NCBI GenBank assembly: GCA_017402445.1
Contig: JAFPME010000040.1
Coordinates: forward strand, 1-64,000
Length of the DNA stretch: 64,000 bases
Source of the DNA: Prevotella sp.
GTDB taxonomy: Bacteria; Bacteroidota; Bacteroidia; Bacteroidales; Bacteroidaceae
Direction: 5' to 3'
Below the pieces are notes generated by a model. The model was given only the letters and a program-made list of their open reading frames with translations, made no database searches and was not told the origin of the DNA. Positions 27,109-35,460 of this stretch are shown piece after piece; position 1 is the stretch's first letter; each line of letters opens with the position of its first letter. Position numbers and translations under genes: made by a program.

Positions 27109-27813
27109 TCAGTCCTTGAGTGAATAAGTGACAGTTGTCACGACGCGTACCTTCTTTATATATGGTGTATTCTCGTCGCGGTTGTCGATGGAGAACTGTC
27201 CTTGGTCGGCCGACACGATTTTGTTCAGACTGCTGTGACTGTTCTCGGCAAACTGCTGAGCTGTCTTCTGTGCGTTTTCGATGGCCTCCTGCATCATCTT
27301 GGGCTTCATGTCGCTGAACGACACAAACTCATACTTGATAGGATTCTCGTATCCTCCGTTGACAATAGCGACTCCCTCCTTGAGCAGTTCGCCTTGCCGT
27401 GCGATGATGGAGCGTACGAGTTTGACGTTCTGCGAAGTGACGGTGATGATGGAGGTGATGTTGTAGCGGTAGCCCTTCTGGTTGTTCATGTACTGTTCTG
27501 CGTTGAGATCGATGACGACGGGGGCGTTGACGTCGATTTCCGTCTCTTTGATTCCGTTTCGTACGAGGAAGTTCTTGATTTTCGCCTGCGTATTGCCGAT
27601 GGCGCGGTAGAGTTCGGGCAGGTCATTACCGAGCTCCTTGGAGAGGATTGGCCACGTCACCTTGTCGGCTTGCACTTCTTTTTCCGAGAGCCCTTTGACG
27701 GTTACCTTGCGGTCTTTGTTGGCATAGTTGTCGATGCCTCCCTTGATGCACAGACCGAGAACAACGATACCTGCTGCGATGATTGCTGCAGAAATGACTT
27801 TTTCTTTCATCAT
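27109..27813 (-). CDS. SIMPL domain (DUF541) protein
   Basis: The 234-residue protein has an N-terminal anchor (VISAAIIAAGIVVLGLCIKGG) and then the SIMPL domain. VTVKGLSEKEVQADKVTWPI, VRNGIKETEIDVNAPVVIDL, YRYNITSIITVTSQNVKLVRSI and AIENAQKTAQQFAENSHSSL are characteristic. These proteins form ring-like periplasmic or membrane-attached oligomers of uncertain role. It is the first gene of a two-gene operon with the TauE-like exporter. Confidence 0.85.
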   Translation of the reverse strand: MMKEKVISAAIIAAGIVVLGLCIKGGIDNYANKDRKVTVKGLSEKEVQADKVTWPILSKELGNDLPELYRAIGNTQAKIKNFLVRNGIKETEIDVNAPVVIDLNAEQYMNNQKGYRYNITSIITVTSQNVKLVRSIIARQGELLKEGVAIVNGGYENPIKYEFVSFSDMKPKMMQEAIENAQKTAQQFAENSHSSLNKIVSADQGQFSIDNRDENTPYIKKVRVVTTVTYSLKD

Positions 27814-28082
27814 AGACTCATGCTTTTAAATGATTAATACTGCAAATTAACAGCTTTTTCTTCGGCCGGAACGGGGAAAAACCCTAAAAGCGGAGGGGGA
27901 TTTCCCTAATTCTTTTTGTCGCTTCGCTTTGTAAAGGCATCTACGACGATGACATAATGCATAAAGCTTAATTTATAAAGCATGATGAGCAGCCCATTTC
28001 CTTGGAAAACGAATCGCATGGCAGAAATACGGGAAAACAATATTTTTTCTCGTGTTTTGTTTCATGTCTCGTTTTTTATTGC

Positions 28083-28090
28083 TATATTTG
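28083..28090 (+). promoter_or_regulatory. Bacteroidetes -7 element for the epimerase gene
   Basis: TATATTTG, 39 bases upstream of the ATG at 28129. A TTTTG 23 bases before it could serve as -33 with long spacing. Confidence 0.5.
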
Positions 28091-28128
28091 TCGCGCACAA
28101 AGATGTCAAACCCCCAAAAGAATAACTT

Positions 28129-29163
28129 ATGAAAATCTTGTTTATCGGTGGAACGGGAACCATCAGCAGCGCTATCACGCAACAATTGGCAGCAAGCGAA
28201 CACGAACTCTGGCTACTGAACCGCGGCAACCGACAGGCAGAAGTGCCTCACGGCGTACGTCAGATCATTGCCGACATCAACGACGAGGCAGAAGTGGACC
28301 GAATCCTCGGCGCGCAGATGTTCGATGCCGTGTGCGAATTCATCGGATTCGTGCCGGCACAGGTCGAGCGCGACTACCGACTCTTCGCGCAGCGCACGCA
28401 TCAGTACGTGTACATCAGCTCAGCTTCGGCCTACAACAAACCCGTGCGCAGTCACGTCATCAGCGAAGGTACGACGCTCGCAAACCCCCATTGGCAGTAC
28501 TCGCGCGACAAGATAGCATGCGAAGAGCTGCTGATGAACCTCTATCGAGAAAGGCAGTTCCCCGTCACCATCGTCCGCCCCAGTCACACCTACTGCGAAC
28601 GCAGTGTACCCGTCGGGCTCCATGGCACGAAAGGCAGCTGGCAGGTGCTGAAGCGGATGATGGACCGTAAGCCAGTGCTGGTGCATGGCGACGGCAGCTC
28701 GCTTTGGACGCTGACGTGGAACGGCGACTTCGCAAAGGCATTCATCGGCCTGTTAGGAAACGCGAAAGCTATCGGAGAGGCGTTCCAGATCATGTCAGAC
28801 GAGTCGCTCACATGGAACCAGATCTATGAAGCGGTGGCCAAGGCACTCGGCGTTCCGTTCAAGCCATACTATGTATCGTCGGCATTCTTAGCATCGGTGG
28901 CACCGAAGGAGTATGACGTGGAAGGCAACCTCCTGGGCGACAAGGCTGCGACGGTGGTCTTCGACTGCTCGAAGGTGAAACGGGCCGTGCCCGGTTATCA
29001 GGCCAGCGTGCGCTTCGAGGAGGGCGTTCGTCGCTGCGTGGCCTACGTGCTGTCCCATCCCGAATGCCAGCAAGAGGATGCCGTGTTCGATGAATGGTGC
29101 GACCGTGTGATAGCTGCACAGGAAAAAGCAAAGAAAGAACTCTTGGCAATGCATAATTCATAA
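28129..29163 (+). CDS. NAD-dependent epimerase/dehydratase family protein
   Basis: The 344-residue extended short-chain dehydrogenase has an N-terminal KILFIGGTGTISSAI, the GGxGxxG dinucleotide-binding loop. YISSASAYNKP is the strand before the active site, and QYSRDKIACEELL gives the YxxxK catalytic pair. VTIVRPSHTY and the C-terminal TWNQIYEAVAKALG are typical of sugar-nucleotide epimerase or isoflavone-reductase-like proteins in Bacteroidetes. Substrate unknown. The last codons (LLAMHNS) and stop come from an AT-rich repeat unit, so the C-terminus has probably been altered by repeat insertion. Confidence 0.8.
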   Translation: MKILFIGGTGTISSAITQQLAASEHELWLLNRGNRQAEVPHGVRQIIADINDEAEVDRILGAQMFDAVCEFIGFVPAQVERDYRLFAQRTHQYVYISSASAYNKPVRSHVISEGTTLANPHWQYSRDKIACEELLMNLYRERQFPVTIVRPSHTYCERSVPVGLHGTKGSWQVLKRMMDRKPVLVHGDGSSLWTLTWNGDFAKAFIGLLGNAKAIGEAFQIMSDESLTWNQIYEAVAKALGVPFKPYYVSSAFLASVAPKEYDVEGNLLGDKAATVVFDCSKVKRAVPGYQASVRFEEGVRRCVAYVLSHPECQQEDAVFDEWCDRVIAAQEKAKKELLAMHNS

Positions 29164-29243
29164 TGGATAATTTATTGGCCGTCGTGGTACGACGGCATAC
29201 AGGACGTTCTTGGTAATGCACAATTCATAATGCATAATTGATA
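29149..29243. repeat. AT-rich repeat units in reverse orientation
   Basis: ATGCATAATTCATAATG-type units at both ends of the gap between the epimerase and the YARHG lipoprotein are reverse complements of the unit at 4523. The first unit includes the epimerase stop codon. Confidence 0.75.
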
Positions 29244-29253
29244 ATCGAACGAT

Positions 29254-30354
29254 ATGAGAAAGAAAGGACTTACAGCCTTGTTGTTCGCAGCAGTCGTCAC
29301 TGCGGCAGCATCGTGCCAGACGAAGGCCGAAAAAACGGTTGCAACAGAAACGGATCCGGCAAAAGTGACGGAAGAGGTGCCCGTACAGAAAGTAGACATC
29401 GACACGACGGACTCACAGGGCAGGCTGAAGGATGGGCAACACTGGACGGACGGATTCGCCTCGTACGTCGTGGAAAAACGAGGTGACTGCTTCTTCTTCT
29501 TCGGAGGAACCACACATGAAGGCGGATACACATTCGGACTGCAACCACAGAACGACGGCTCATACCGAGTGAAAGAGAGCAACTGGTCGATGATTGAAGA
29601 CAAAGAAGCAACCGAACCTAAAGAAGAAGGCTACGTCTCGCTGAACGGGGCAGGACAACTTCTGAATGCCCGTCACTGCCGTTTGGCTGGCGAAGAACTG
29701 CTGGTCGTGAGCAACGAAGGTGGACAAGCAACCGACGTGCTCGTGCTCTACGACGGAGAACTGAGCAACCGCATCGTCTATGAAAAACGCCTCATCCTGG
29801 CAGGGAAATACCAGCAACTGGACGGAAACGGCGAACTGAAGTTCACAAACGACGGGAAAGTGCTGATGCCTGGCGAAACAAAGCCCGTGGCGTTCGTCTT
29901 CGAGCCCGACGGCAACGACCTCTACTGCGACGTATTCAAAGTGAACGGACGTTATTACGGATTCATGATGACAGAAGACGGATTGGAACTCTACGAAACA
30001 AACAAGAACGCTGACGAAGGAAACTACGAACAAGGCCGACTGGTGGGGAAATACAAGAAAACAGCCTCGGCAGACAATCCCAACAGCAGCTGGCCCTACG
30101 GCTTCACGTCACACACGGTACTTACAACCGGCATGCTGGAATCGTTCTCCGTATCCATGCTCCGCCTCATCCGCAACGAGATATGGGCCCGACACGGATA
30201 TGTCTTTGCCGATGCCGAACTGGCCAAACGCTTCAGCAGCCGACGCGACTACAAGCCCGCCGACGACAACAACGCCATCGAGCTCTCACCATTGGAGCAA
30301 GTCAACGTGAGCCTCCTGCGTTCGGAAGAACTGCGCCGCAACAAGTTCGAATAA
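29254..30354 (+). CDS. YARHG-domain lipoprotein
   Basis: The 366-residue protein has a lipoprotein signal (TALLFAAVVTAAASC, Cys at residue 21) and a Thr/Glu-rich linker. A beta-rich middle (GGTTHEGGYTFGLQPQNDG, LLVVSNEGGQATDVLVLYDGELS) follows. The C-terminal YARHG domain (MLRLIRNEIWARHGYVFADAELAKRFSSRRDYKP, split here by its Arg-His-Gly core) is a small extracytoplasmic domain with a suspected peptidoglycan or surface role. Function not established. Confidence 0.75.
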   Translation: MRKKGLTALLFAAVVTAAASCQTKAEKTVATETDPAKVTEEVPVQKVDIDTTDSQGRLKDGQHWTDGFASYVVEKRGDCFFFFGGTTHEGGYTFGLQPQNDGSYRVKESNWSMIEDKEATEPKEEGYVSLNGAGQLLNARHCRLAGEELLVVSNEGGQATDVLVLYDGELSNRIVYEKRLILAGKYQQLDGNGELKFTNDGKVLMPGETKPVAFVFEPDGNDLYCDVFKVNGRYYGFMMTEDGLELYETNKNADEGNYEQGRLVGKYKKTASADNPNSSWPYGFTSHTVLTTGMLESFSVSMLRLIRNEIWARHGYVFADAELAKRFSSRRDYKPADDNNAIELSPLEQVNVSLLRSEELRRNKFE

Positions 30355-30412
30355 ATGCATTAAGCATTATTCATTATGCATTATGCATTAAACATTATGC
30401 ATTATTCATAAC
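30355..30412. repeat. AT-rich GCATTATTCATTATGC array
   Basis: This array of the same family lies in the gap between converging genes and overlaps the last codons of the CHAT gene. Confidence 0.75.
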
Positions 30413-33270
30413 GCGTCAAGAAGAATGAAGGCTGCCCAGTAGTAAGGGTCCTGATAAAGCTTCTTGATGCTGTTCTTTTTTGCCCTCTTCTTCCGAGCGG
30501 AGAAAGCCCTTCGCTTGCTGCCGGAAGCTGTCTCCACGTCAAGCGTGCGCAGGTACTGCTGAGCGCGACGCAGGGCTTCATGCTTACCCACACCCTCCAT
30601 CAGGTAGTCATAGAACCGCGACATCAGCAGGCGCGTCGCAGCGTCGTCAACCTTCCACAGGCTCATGAGCAGCGTCTGGGCACCGGCCTTCTTGAAACCG
30701 CGCTGTAGCCCGAAGACACCGTCGCCCGTCACCTTTCCCAAACCCGTCTGACAGGCAGACAAGACGAGCAGGTCGAGCCCCCGCAGATTGAGCAGCGAGA
30801 TTTCCTTAGCCGTCAGCACGCCGTCGTCGTCCTCCTTCAGCATGCGGTTGCCACGCAGCGCATGGTTGGCACCCGTGAACAACAAGCCCGACCGCGACAA
30901 TGCCTTGTCGGCGTCATCCATGTTTCCGTACATCGAAAGGAACTGCAGTTTCTCGTCCAGAACGCCCTCCTGCACCTCGCTGTCGGTCCAGTAGAAACCG
31001 TGAGTGGCAATGTGGACCAGGCTGGAGCAGTGGCCCGAGAGCTGCTTGAAAGCGTTTTCGGTGGCGGCATCGCCTACGAACAGCCGCGTCGCAATGCCGT
31101 GCTCGCCGAAACGCCGACCTATCTCCTCGGCTTCTTTCTTCGTCCCCGGCAGATATTTGGCCGCGTCGCTACGCCCTTTCCGCACAATGTGTGCCGACTT
31201 GTTCCCCGTTGTCGTGACAGCATCGTAGTTCATGCCGCCGTAGACCGATATGGACGGCTGCTTTCGCCTTTGCTTTCCGGCCGAAAGAGCAATCTCACGC
31301 GTCGATGACAAGCGGAAGATGTTCCAGCAATCCGACATCACCGACGGCTTCCCCTCACCCGGTTCCCACAGCGGAAGCGACTCAACGGCAATGTTGTACA
31401 GTTCGCCAGCCGGTGCGAAGAAGACACGGCGCGCCTTCTTCAGGTATTTTTCGAGCGGTTGCCAGAGCATGCGCGTCAGACGGTCGCTCGTGTAGAGCTC
31501 CTTCGGCGGAATGGCTGCCAGCTGCTGGTCGTCCATCAGGGGAACGAAGACGGGGTGTCTGGACTGCCGGTTGACGACGAGTGCCGCATAACGGCCCGTA
31601 CCTCCGGCAGAACGGTAGTGCACGAACTCAACGGCGCAGTCGTCTGTGCGCAGCAGCGCCGCAATGCGCTCCCACCCGATACGCAGCGGCTGCGTGTAGT
31701 TGCCGTAGGTCTTCGACCGTTTGACGAGTCGTCGCTCCTGCTTGGTAATGACGCGTTGCAGCGAGTCGATGTTCAGGGTGCGAAGGCTCCGCGGCGTTTC
31801 AAACTGCCTGAGCAGCAGCGAACGGTTGGCCTGCAGCTTTCGGTAGGCATCCACGGCAGCCGCGTCGCCGCTTTCCATGAGCATGTTCACCATTTCTTCT
31901 TCACTCTTCAGCAGCAGGCCTTTGGCCAGTAGCGTGCCGTTGAACGCACTCGACACCATCATGTCCGTAGGGCTTTTCTCCGTCAGTTGCAGTATGGTGT
32001 TCGTGAACCAGGGCTTCACCTTCATCCAGAAGAGGTCGCGCTCGGCAGCCGTGAGGTCGGCGAAGGTGTTCAGGATGACCTTCGTGAACTGTTGTGTGGC
32101 CTTGAACGCAAAGGCTTCAGCCTCGGTGTCCTGACCGTTGGCAGAGTAGAAAGTAGCCATCTTGCACAGCGACTGCGCGTAGGCAGGATGCTCCTCGCCC
32201 AGCAGTTGCTGCTGCAGGCCGATGACCTGCTCTTCAAGTGCGACGGCTTCCGGCAGGTTGCCAACGGCAAAATGATAGCCTGCGAGGTTGGACAGCGACT
32301 CGGCGTAGTCGGGATGCTGCGTTCCGAGCACGGCCTTGCGTATGTCCATGGCCTCTGTACCGCAGCGCATAGCCTCTTCAGTGTTGCCTGTTTTCTGATA
32401 GTAGTCGGCCAGGTTGCTCAGCGCCGTGGCGTATTCGGGATGGCGTTTGCCGTAGATGGCCTCACGCGTTGCCAGCGCTTCCTTTTCCAATCTGATGGCA
32501 ACGTCGTACTGTCCTACGAAGTAATGGTACTTGGCCAGGTTGTTCAGCGATTCGGCATAGTCGGGATGATTCCTGCCCAGCGTCTTTTCGCGGATGCGAA
32601 GAGCTTCCTGCCCCAGCCGGATGGCTTCGCTGTAGTTACCGATTCTCGACATGTAGCCAGCCAGATTGCTCACCGACTGTGCGTAGTCGGCATTGTTTGT
32701 GCCAAGCAGCAGCTCCTTCAGCTCCATGGCCTTTCGACCGATGGAGATGGCTTCCATGTAGTTTCCGAGGTAGGAATGGTAGCGGGCAACGTTGTTCAGC
32801 GACTGCGCATACTCGGCATGCGCCTTTCCCATGACGCTGTCGCGGATGTTCAGCGCCTCCGTTCCCAAGCGCAATGCCTCCTGATAGTCACCGGCCCGAC
32901 TGTAGTAGCCAGCAAGGTCGGAGAGCGTCTGCGCGTATTCGGCATTCTGTTTACCTGCTATCTGCTCCGTCACGGCAAGCGACTTCGTCCCCCACGCGAT
33001 GGCTTCCTTCTGGCGGCCTGCGTACGAGAGGAACTTTGAAAGACGCGCTGCCGAAAGGGCATAGGCCGCTGTCTGGCAGCCACCCTGCGCAGCTCTCAGC
33101 CTGACCGCCTCCTGTGCCAGCCTGACCGCCTCCCAATGATTGCTCTCCCGGGCGCGCACCAGTGCCTGTTCGTCGAGCGAGTCGGCGGCTGTCTGCGTCG
33201 GCGTCCCCTGGGCAAAGGCCCCGAGCAGGGCCCAGCACCATACGGCTGTCAGCATCCAAAGCCTTCTCAT
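30406..33270 (-). CDS. Secreted TPR-CHAT protease-like protein
   Basis: The 954-residue protein has a signal peptide (LWMLTAVWCWALLGAFAQ). Residues about 40-385 hold at least seven 42-residue TPR/kinesin-light-chain-like repeats (pattern YAQSLNNLARYHSYLGNYMEAI). A helical linker follows, then a C-terminal CHAT domain, about 640-954. The caspase-like dyad is visible: His in LVHIATHGFYW and Cys in LVLSACQTGLG, followed by GDGVFGLQRGFKKAGAQTLLMSLW. CHAT proteins are cysteine peptidases; several take part in defence or cell-death pathways, but this one is exported. A lipoprotein gene three bases upstream is its probable operon partner. No gasdermin-like target was seen. Confidence 0.85.
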   Translation of the reverse strand: MRRLWMLTAVWCWALLGAFAQGTPTQTAADSLDEQALVRARESNHWEAVRLAQEAVRLRAAQGGCQTAAYALSAARLSKFLSYAGRQKEAIAWGTKSLAVTEQIAGKQNAEYAQTLSDLAGYYSRAGDYQEALRLGTEALNIRDSVMGKAHAEYAQSLNNVARYHSYLGNYMEAISIGRKAMELKELLLGTNNADYAQSVSNLAGYMSRIGNYSEAIRLGQEALRIREKTLGRNHPDYAESLNNLAKYHYFVGQYDVAIRLEKEALATREAIYGKRHPEYATALSNLADYYQKTGNTEEAMRCGTEAMDIRKAVLGTQHPDYAESLSNLAGYHFAVGNLPEAVALEEQVIGLQQQLLGEEHPAYAQSLCKMATFYSANGQDTEAEAFAFKATQQFTKVILNTFADLTAAERDLFWMKVKPWFTNTILQLTEKSPTDMMVSSAFNGTLLAKGLLLKSEEEMVNMLMESGDAAAVDAYRKLQANRSLLLRQFETPRSLRTLNIDSLQRVITKQERRLVKRSKTYGNYTQPLRIGWERIAALLRTDDCAVEFVHYRSAGGTGRYAALVVNRQSRHPVFVPLMDDQQLAAIPPKELYTSDRLTRMLWQPLEKYLKKARRVFFAPAGELYNIAVESLPLWEPGEGKPSVMSDCWNIFRLSSTREIALSAGKQRRKQPSISVYGGMNYDAVTTTGNKSAHIVRKGRSDAAKYLPGTKKEAEEIGRRFGEHGIATRLFVGDAATENAFKQLSGHCSSLVHIATHGFYWTDSEVQEGVLDEKLQFLSMYGNMDDADKALSRSGLLFTGANHALRGNRMLKEDDDGVLTAKEISLLNLRGLDLLVLSACQTGLGKVTGDGVFGLQRGFKKAGAQTLLMSLWKVDDAATRLLMSRFYDYLMEGVGKHEALRRAQQYLRTLDVETASGSKRRAFSARKKRAKKNSIKKLYQDPYYWAAFILLDAL

Positions 33271-33273
33271 CGC

Positions 33274-34452
33274 TCACTCCTCCTTGAGTCCCAACTGGTT
33301 GATGAGGTCGGACGACAGCTTGCTGGCAGGCGCTTTCAGCGTCGTGATGACCCACGACTGCGCCAGCTCGTCCCACTTCTGACTGGAAATCATCTGCCAT
33401 GTCTGCTCGGCCAAAGTCTGGTGTTTGCCGACTTTGGCCAGCCGACGCCGATGCTTGTAGTCTTCCTTCCACCTGGCACGGTACTGGTCGGTGACGTCGC
33501 ACGTCTCTTTGATGGTGACGGTCAGCTTGTACTCGCCCGTTCCCCAGCAGTCCTTGAAGTTGTCCTTGTCGTCACGGAAGCCCATATACGACCGCGGAAC
33601 GATGAAGCACTCGCCCACCACGGCGTAGCGGGGAGCCTCGTCGGCACGGCGTGCGTAGCGCAGGAACCCGTCTTTGCCGAGCACCTTCTGGTCCACGGGG
33701 ATGTTGATGTGGAAGAGTCCCAGTTCCTGGTCCTTCTGCAACTGCACGATTTCGTTCATCCACGACGACGTGATGGCGATGTCCATGGCCAGGGTGAAGT
33801 TCTTCCGGTCCTCGAACGAGTAGGGAATGTCAAGGCGCGTGTTGGGCAGATTGGAGTGTCTGGGGCTGACGATGAGCGTGTCGAGCACCAGCTCGAATTT
33901 CGAGTGGTTGATGATGCGGTGAATCTTGCTGCGGTCAATGTGGCAGGAGACGTAGAACATGGTGTCGCGACCCTCGGTGCGCAGGCAGCCGATGCCGTCG
34001 AAGCGCATGCCCTTGGGGTCCATGGCGCCGTCGAACGACGTGTCGTCGTAGAAGTCGCTCATCTCGGAGACGGAATTGATGACCGTCTGGAAGACGTTCT
34101 CCTTCTTCACCTCCTCTTCCCATGCCTTCTTCCTGCGCGAGTTCCGGGTGAAGAGCGAGCCGATGGCGTTCACGCCCAGGTCGAAGAACGACGTGACGTA
34201 GCCTCCGGCAATGCCCTTCATCGAGTTCTTCGAAGCATCGAAAAGGTCGCCGAGATAGCCGCGCGACGCGTCGCGCTCGCCGTTCATCTTGCTGATTTCG
34301 TTGGCCAGTTCGTTGCTGGTGTAGACAAAAGTCGTGTATTTGGTTTCCTGCACACCTTTGTTGGTTTCCTGTGCGCAGCCGGGTAAAGGCAGCATCGCCG
34401 CCATGCATAAGGCAAAAGTCTTCCTGTAAATCGTCTTGAATGTCGTTTCCAT
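33274..34452 (-). CDS. Hypothetical lipoprotein, partner of the CHAT protease
   Basis: The 392-residue protein starts METTFKTIYRKTF. A longer frame overlaps the promoter at 34487 and is rejected. The signal ends in a lipobox-like LPLPGC, Cys near residue 25. The mature protein has no domain I recognise. It has segments such as SFFDLGVNAIGSLFTRNSRRKK and YDDTSFDGAMDPKGMRFDGIGC, then beta-rich stretches (FYVSCHIDRSKIHRIINHSKFELVLDTL). It is transcribed with the CHAT gene (3 bases apart), so it may be substrate, anchor or regulator of the protease. Confidence 0.65.
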   Translation of the reverse strand: METTFKTIYRKTFALCMAAMLPLPGCAQETNKGVQETKYTTFVYTSNELANEISKMNGERDASRGYLGDLFDASKNSMKGIAGGYVTSFFDLGVNAIGSLFTRNSRRKKAWEEEVKKENVFQTVINSVSEMSDFYDDTSFDGAMDPKGMRFDGIGCLRTEGRDTMFYVSCHIDRSKIHRIINHSKFELVLDTLIVSPRHSNLPNTRLDIPYSFEDRKNFTLAMDIAITSSWMNEIVQLQKDQELGLFHINIPVDQKVLGKDGFLRYARRADEAPRYAVVGECFIVPRSYMGFRDDKDNFKDCWGTGEYKLTVTIKETCDVTDQYRARWKEDYKHRRRLAKVGKHQTLAEQTWQMISSQKWDELAQSWVITTLKAPASKLSSDLINQLGLKEE

Positions 34453-34486
34453 GGTCAGTTTTTTGTTTATTGTCTTGTTTCGTTGT

Positions 34487-34524
34487 GCAAATATAGTCAT
34501 TTTTCCTGAGACTGATGCTCAGGA
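34487..34524 (-). promoter_or_regulatory. -7 element with adjacent inverted repeat upstream of the lipoprotein/CHAT operon
   Basis: TATATTTGC on the minus strand (34495-34487), 35 bases before the ATG at 34452. Just upstream, TCCTGAG (34504-34510) and CTCAGGA (34518-34524) form a perfect 7-bp inverted repeat with a 7-base spacer, where a repressor or activator could bind. Confidence 0.5.
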
Positions 34525-34626
34525 ACGCACAAAAAAAACTGTTTTTCTTTCACTCACGCTCATCAGTCGCTGCACTTTGGAAAGGCCGGTTGCGCGCGGT
34601 CTGCCGTCCCGACGGGTATCCTTCGC

Positions 34627-34998
34627 GCGCTGAAAAATCAGGACAAAACCCTCGTTTTTGCCTTCTGTGAAGGCCATCTTTTCAAAATAAAAATCAGGAG
34701 CACGCGTACGCGCGAAATATGAGGACTTCGTAAAATCCTGAACACAAAGCTCTTGTAATTTCTTTACAAAAAAACGGCTTCTAAAATGGCCCGTTTTACA
34801 TTTCAAAATGGCCCTTTCTGTCGCGCAGAATGATTCATTTTGGCGAGCAAAACGGGCCGTTTCGCGAAGTAAAATGGGCCGTTTTGAAAAACGACCTGGA
34901 TTTTTCATCGGTTTTGTATGAACTTTTTACCGATTCAAGAGCTTTCGGCCTCAAAAAAAGAGCAAAAAATTCTGCAGAATTTTACGGTAATTTTTATT
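34627..34998. repeat. Intergenic element copy B with five ~21-bp palindromic units
   Basis: This is the partner of 1636-2010 in the same orientation. The core 34781-34888 holds AAAATGGCCCGTTTT, AAAATGGCCCTTTCT, GAATGATTCATTTTG, AAAACGGGCCGTTTC and AAAATGGGCCGTTTT in succession, spaced 21-22 bases. The left flank shares ACACAAAGCTCTTGTAATTTCTTTACA with copy A. It lies between the CHAT operon and the secretion locus. Confidence 0.7.
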
Positions 34999-35244
34999 TA
35001 CTTCCGCACCCATTCTCCGACAAGACCGTGCACGAGTTTCCGCCGACGTCCGCATCCGTTTCGTAACAGGGCGCGCCAGTCACCTTCATCCTGGAACACA
35101 GAAGTGCAGACAGTACGGTTGATCGGCGACATATATATATAAAAGTAAAACATTATTCGATATACGACTGATATGTCATGACGATGCAAAGAAAATGAAA
35201 AAACAAACATTTTTCCTTTTCATCAACTTTTTTTTGAGCAGATG

Positions 35245-35277
35245 TTTGGCAGTTTGTCATTTTTTTCTTATATTTGC
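35245..35277 (+). promoter_or_regulatory. Promoter of the secretion/ubiquitin-like locus
   Basis: TTTG (35245-35248), exactly 20 bases, TATATTTGC (35269-35277): the best-matching promoter in the window. It is followed by a leader of about 180 bases and the NusG-like gene. No other comparably good promoter was seen in the short gaps downstream to 64 kb. Confidence 0.75.
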
Positions 35278-35386
35278 GGACGATAAAGGTGCCTCACCTC
35301 ATCTTTTCATAATACAACAATTCATTGCTGTTGCTGGATGCCAGCGCAAAGAGATGGAGCGTTTTATTAGCCACACAATAACTAAT

Positions 35387-35414
35387 GTCACCTGCATACC
35401 TGTTTTGCAGTGAC
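35387..35414 (+). promoter_or_regulatory. Leader hairpin before the NusG-like gene
   Basis: GTCAC-C-TGCA (35387-35396) pairs with TGCAGTGAC (35406-35414), nine pairs with one bulged C and a nine-base loop. It could be a pause or recognition element for the antiterminator encoded just downstream. That role is inferred. Confidence 0.4.
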
Positions 35415-35460
35415 CCTCTTTATTTGCCCAAACACAAATAGAACTACACTCTTTTTCTTT

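Noticed and set aside
30406..33270. CHAT protein as part of a cytosolic gasdermin or CRISPR-linked defence system
   Set aside because: It has an export signal and no gasdermin, TPR-Cas or other defence partner nearby.
34519..34908. Minus-strand frame in repeat B and its relative at 1631-1882 as a small protein family
   Set aside because: Similarity between the two frames follows from the DNA repeat. Several frames are open, the composition is repeat-like and no start signal is convincing.
35195..35413. Small frame spanning the main operon promoter
   Set aside because: It covers the promoter boxes and leader, and its residues resemble no known peptide.
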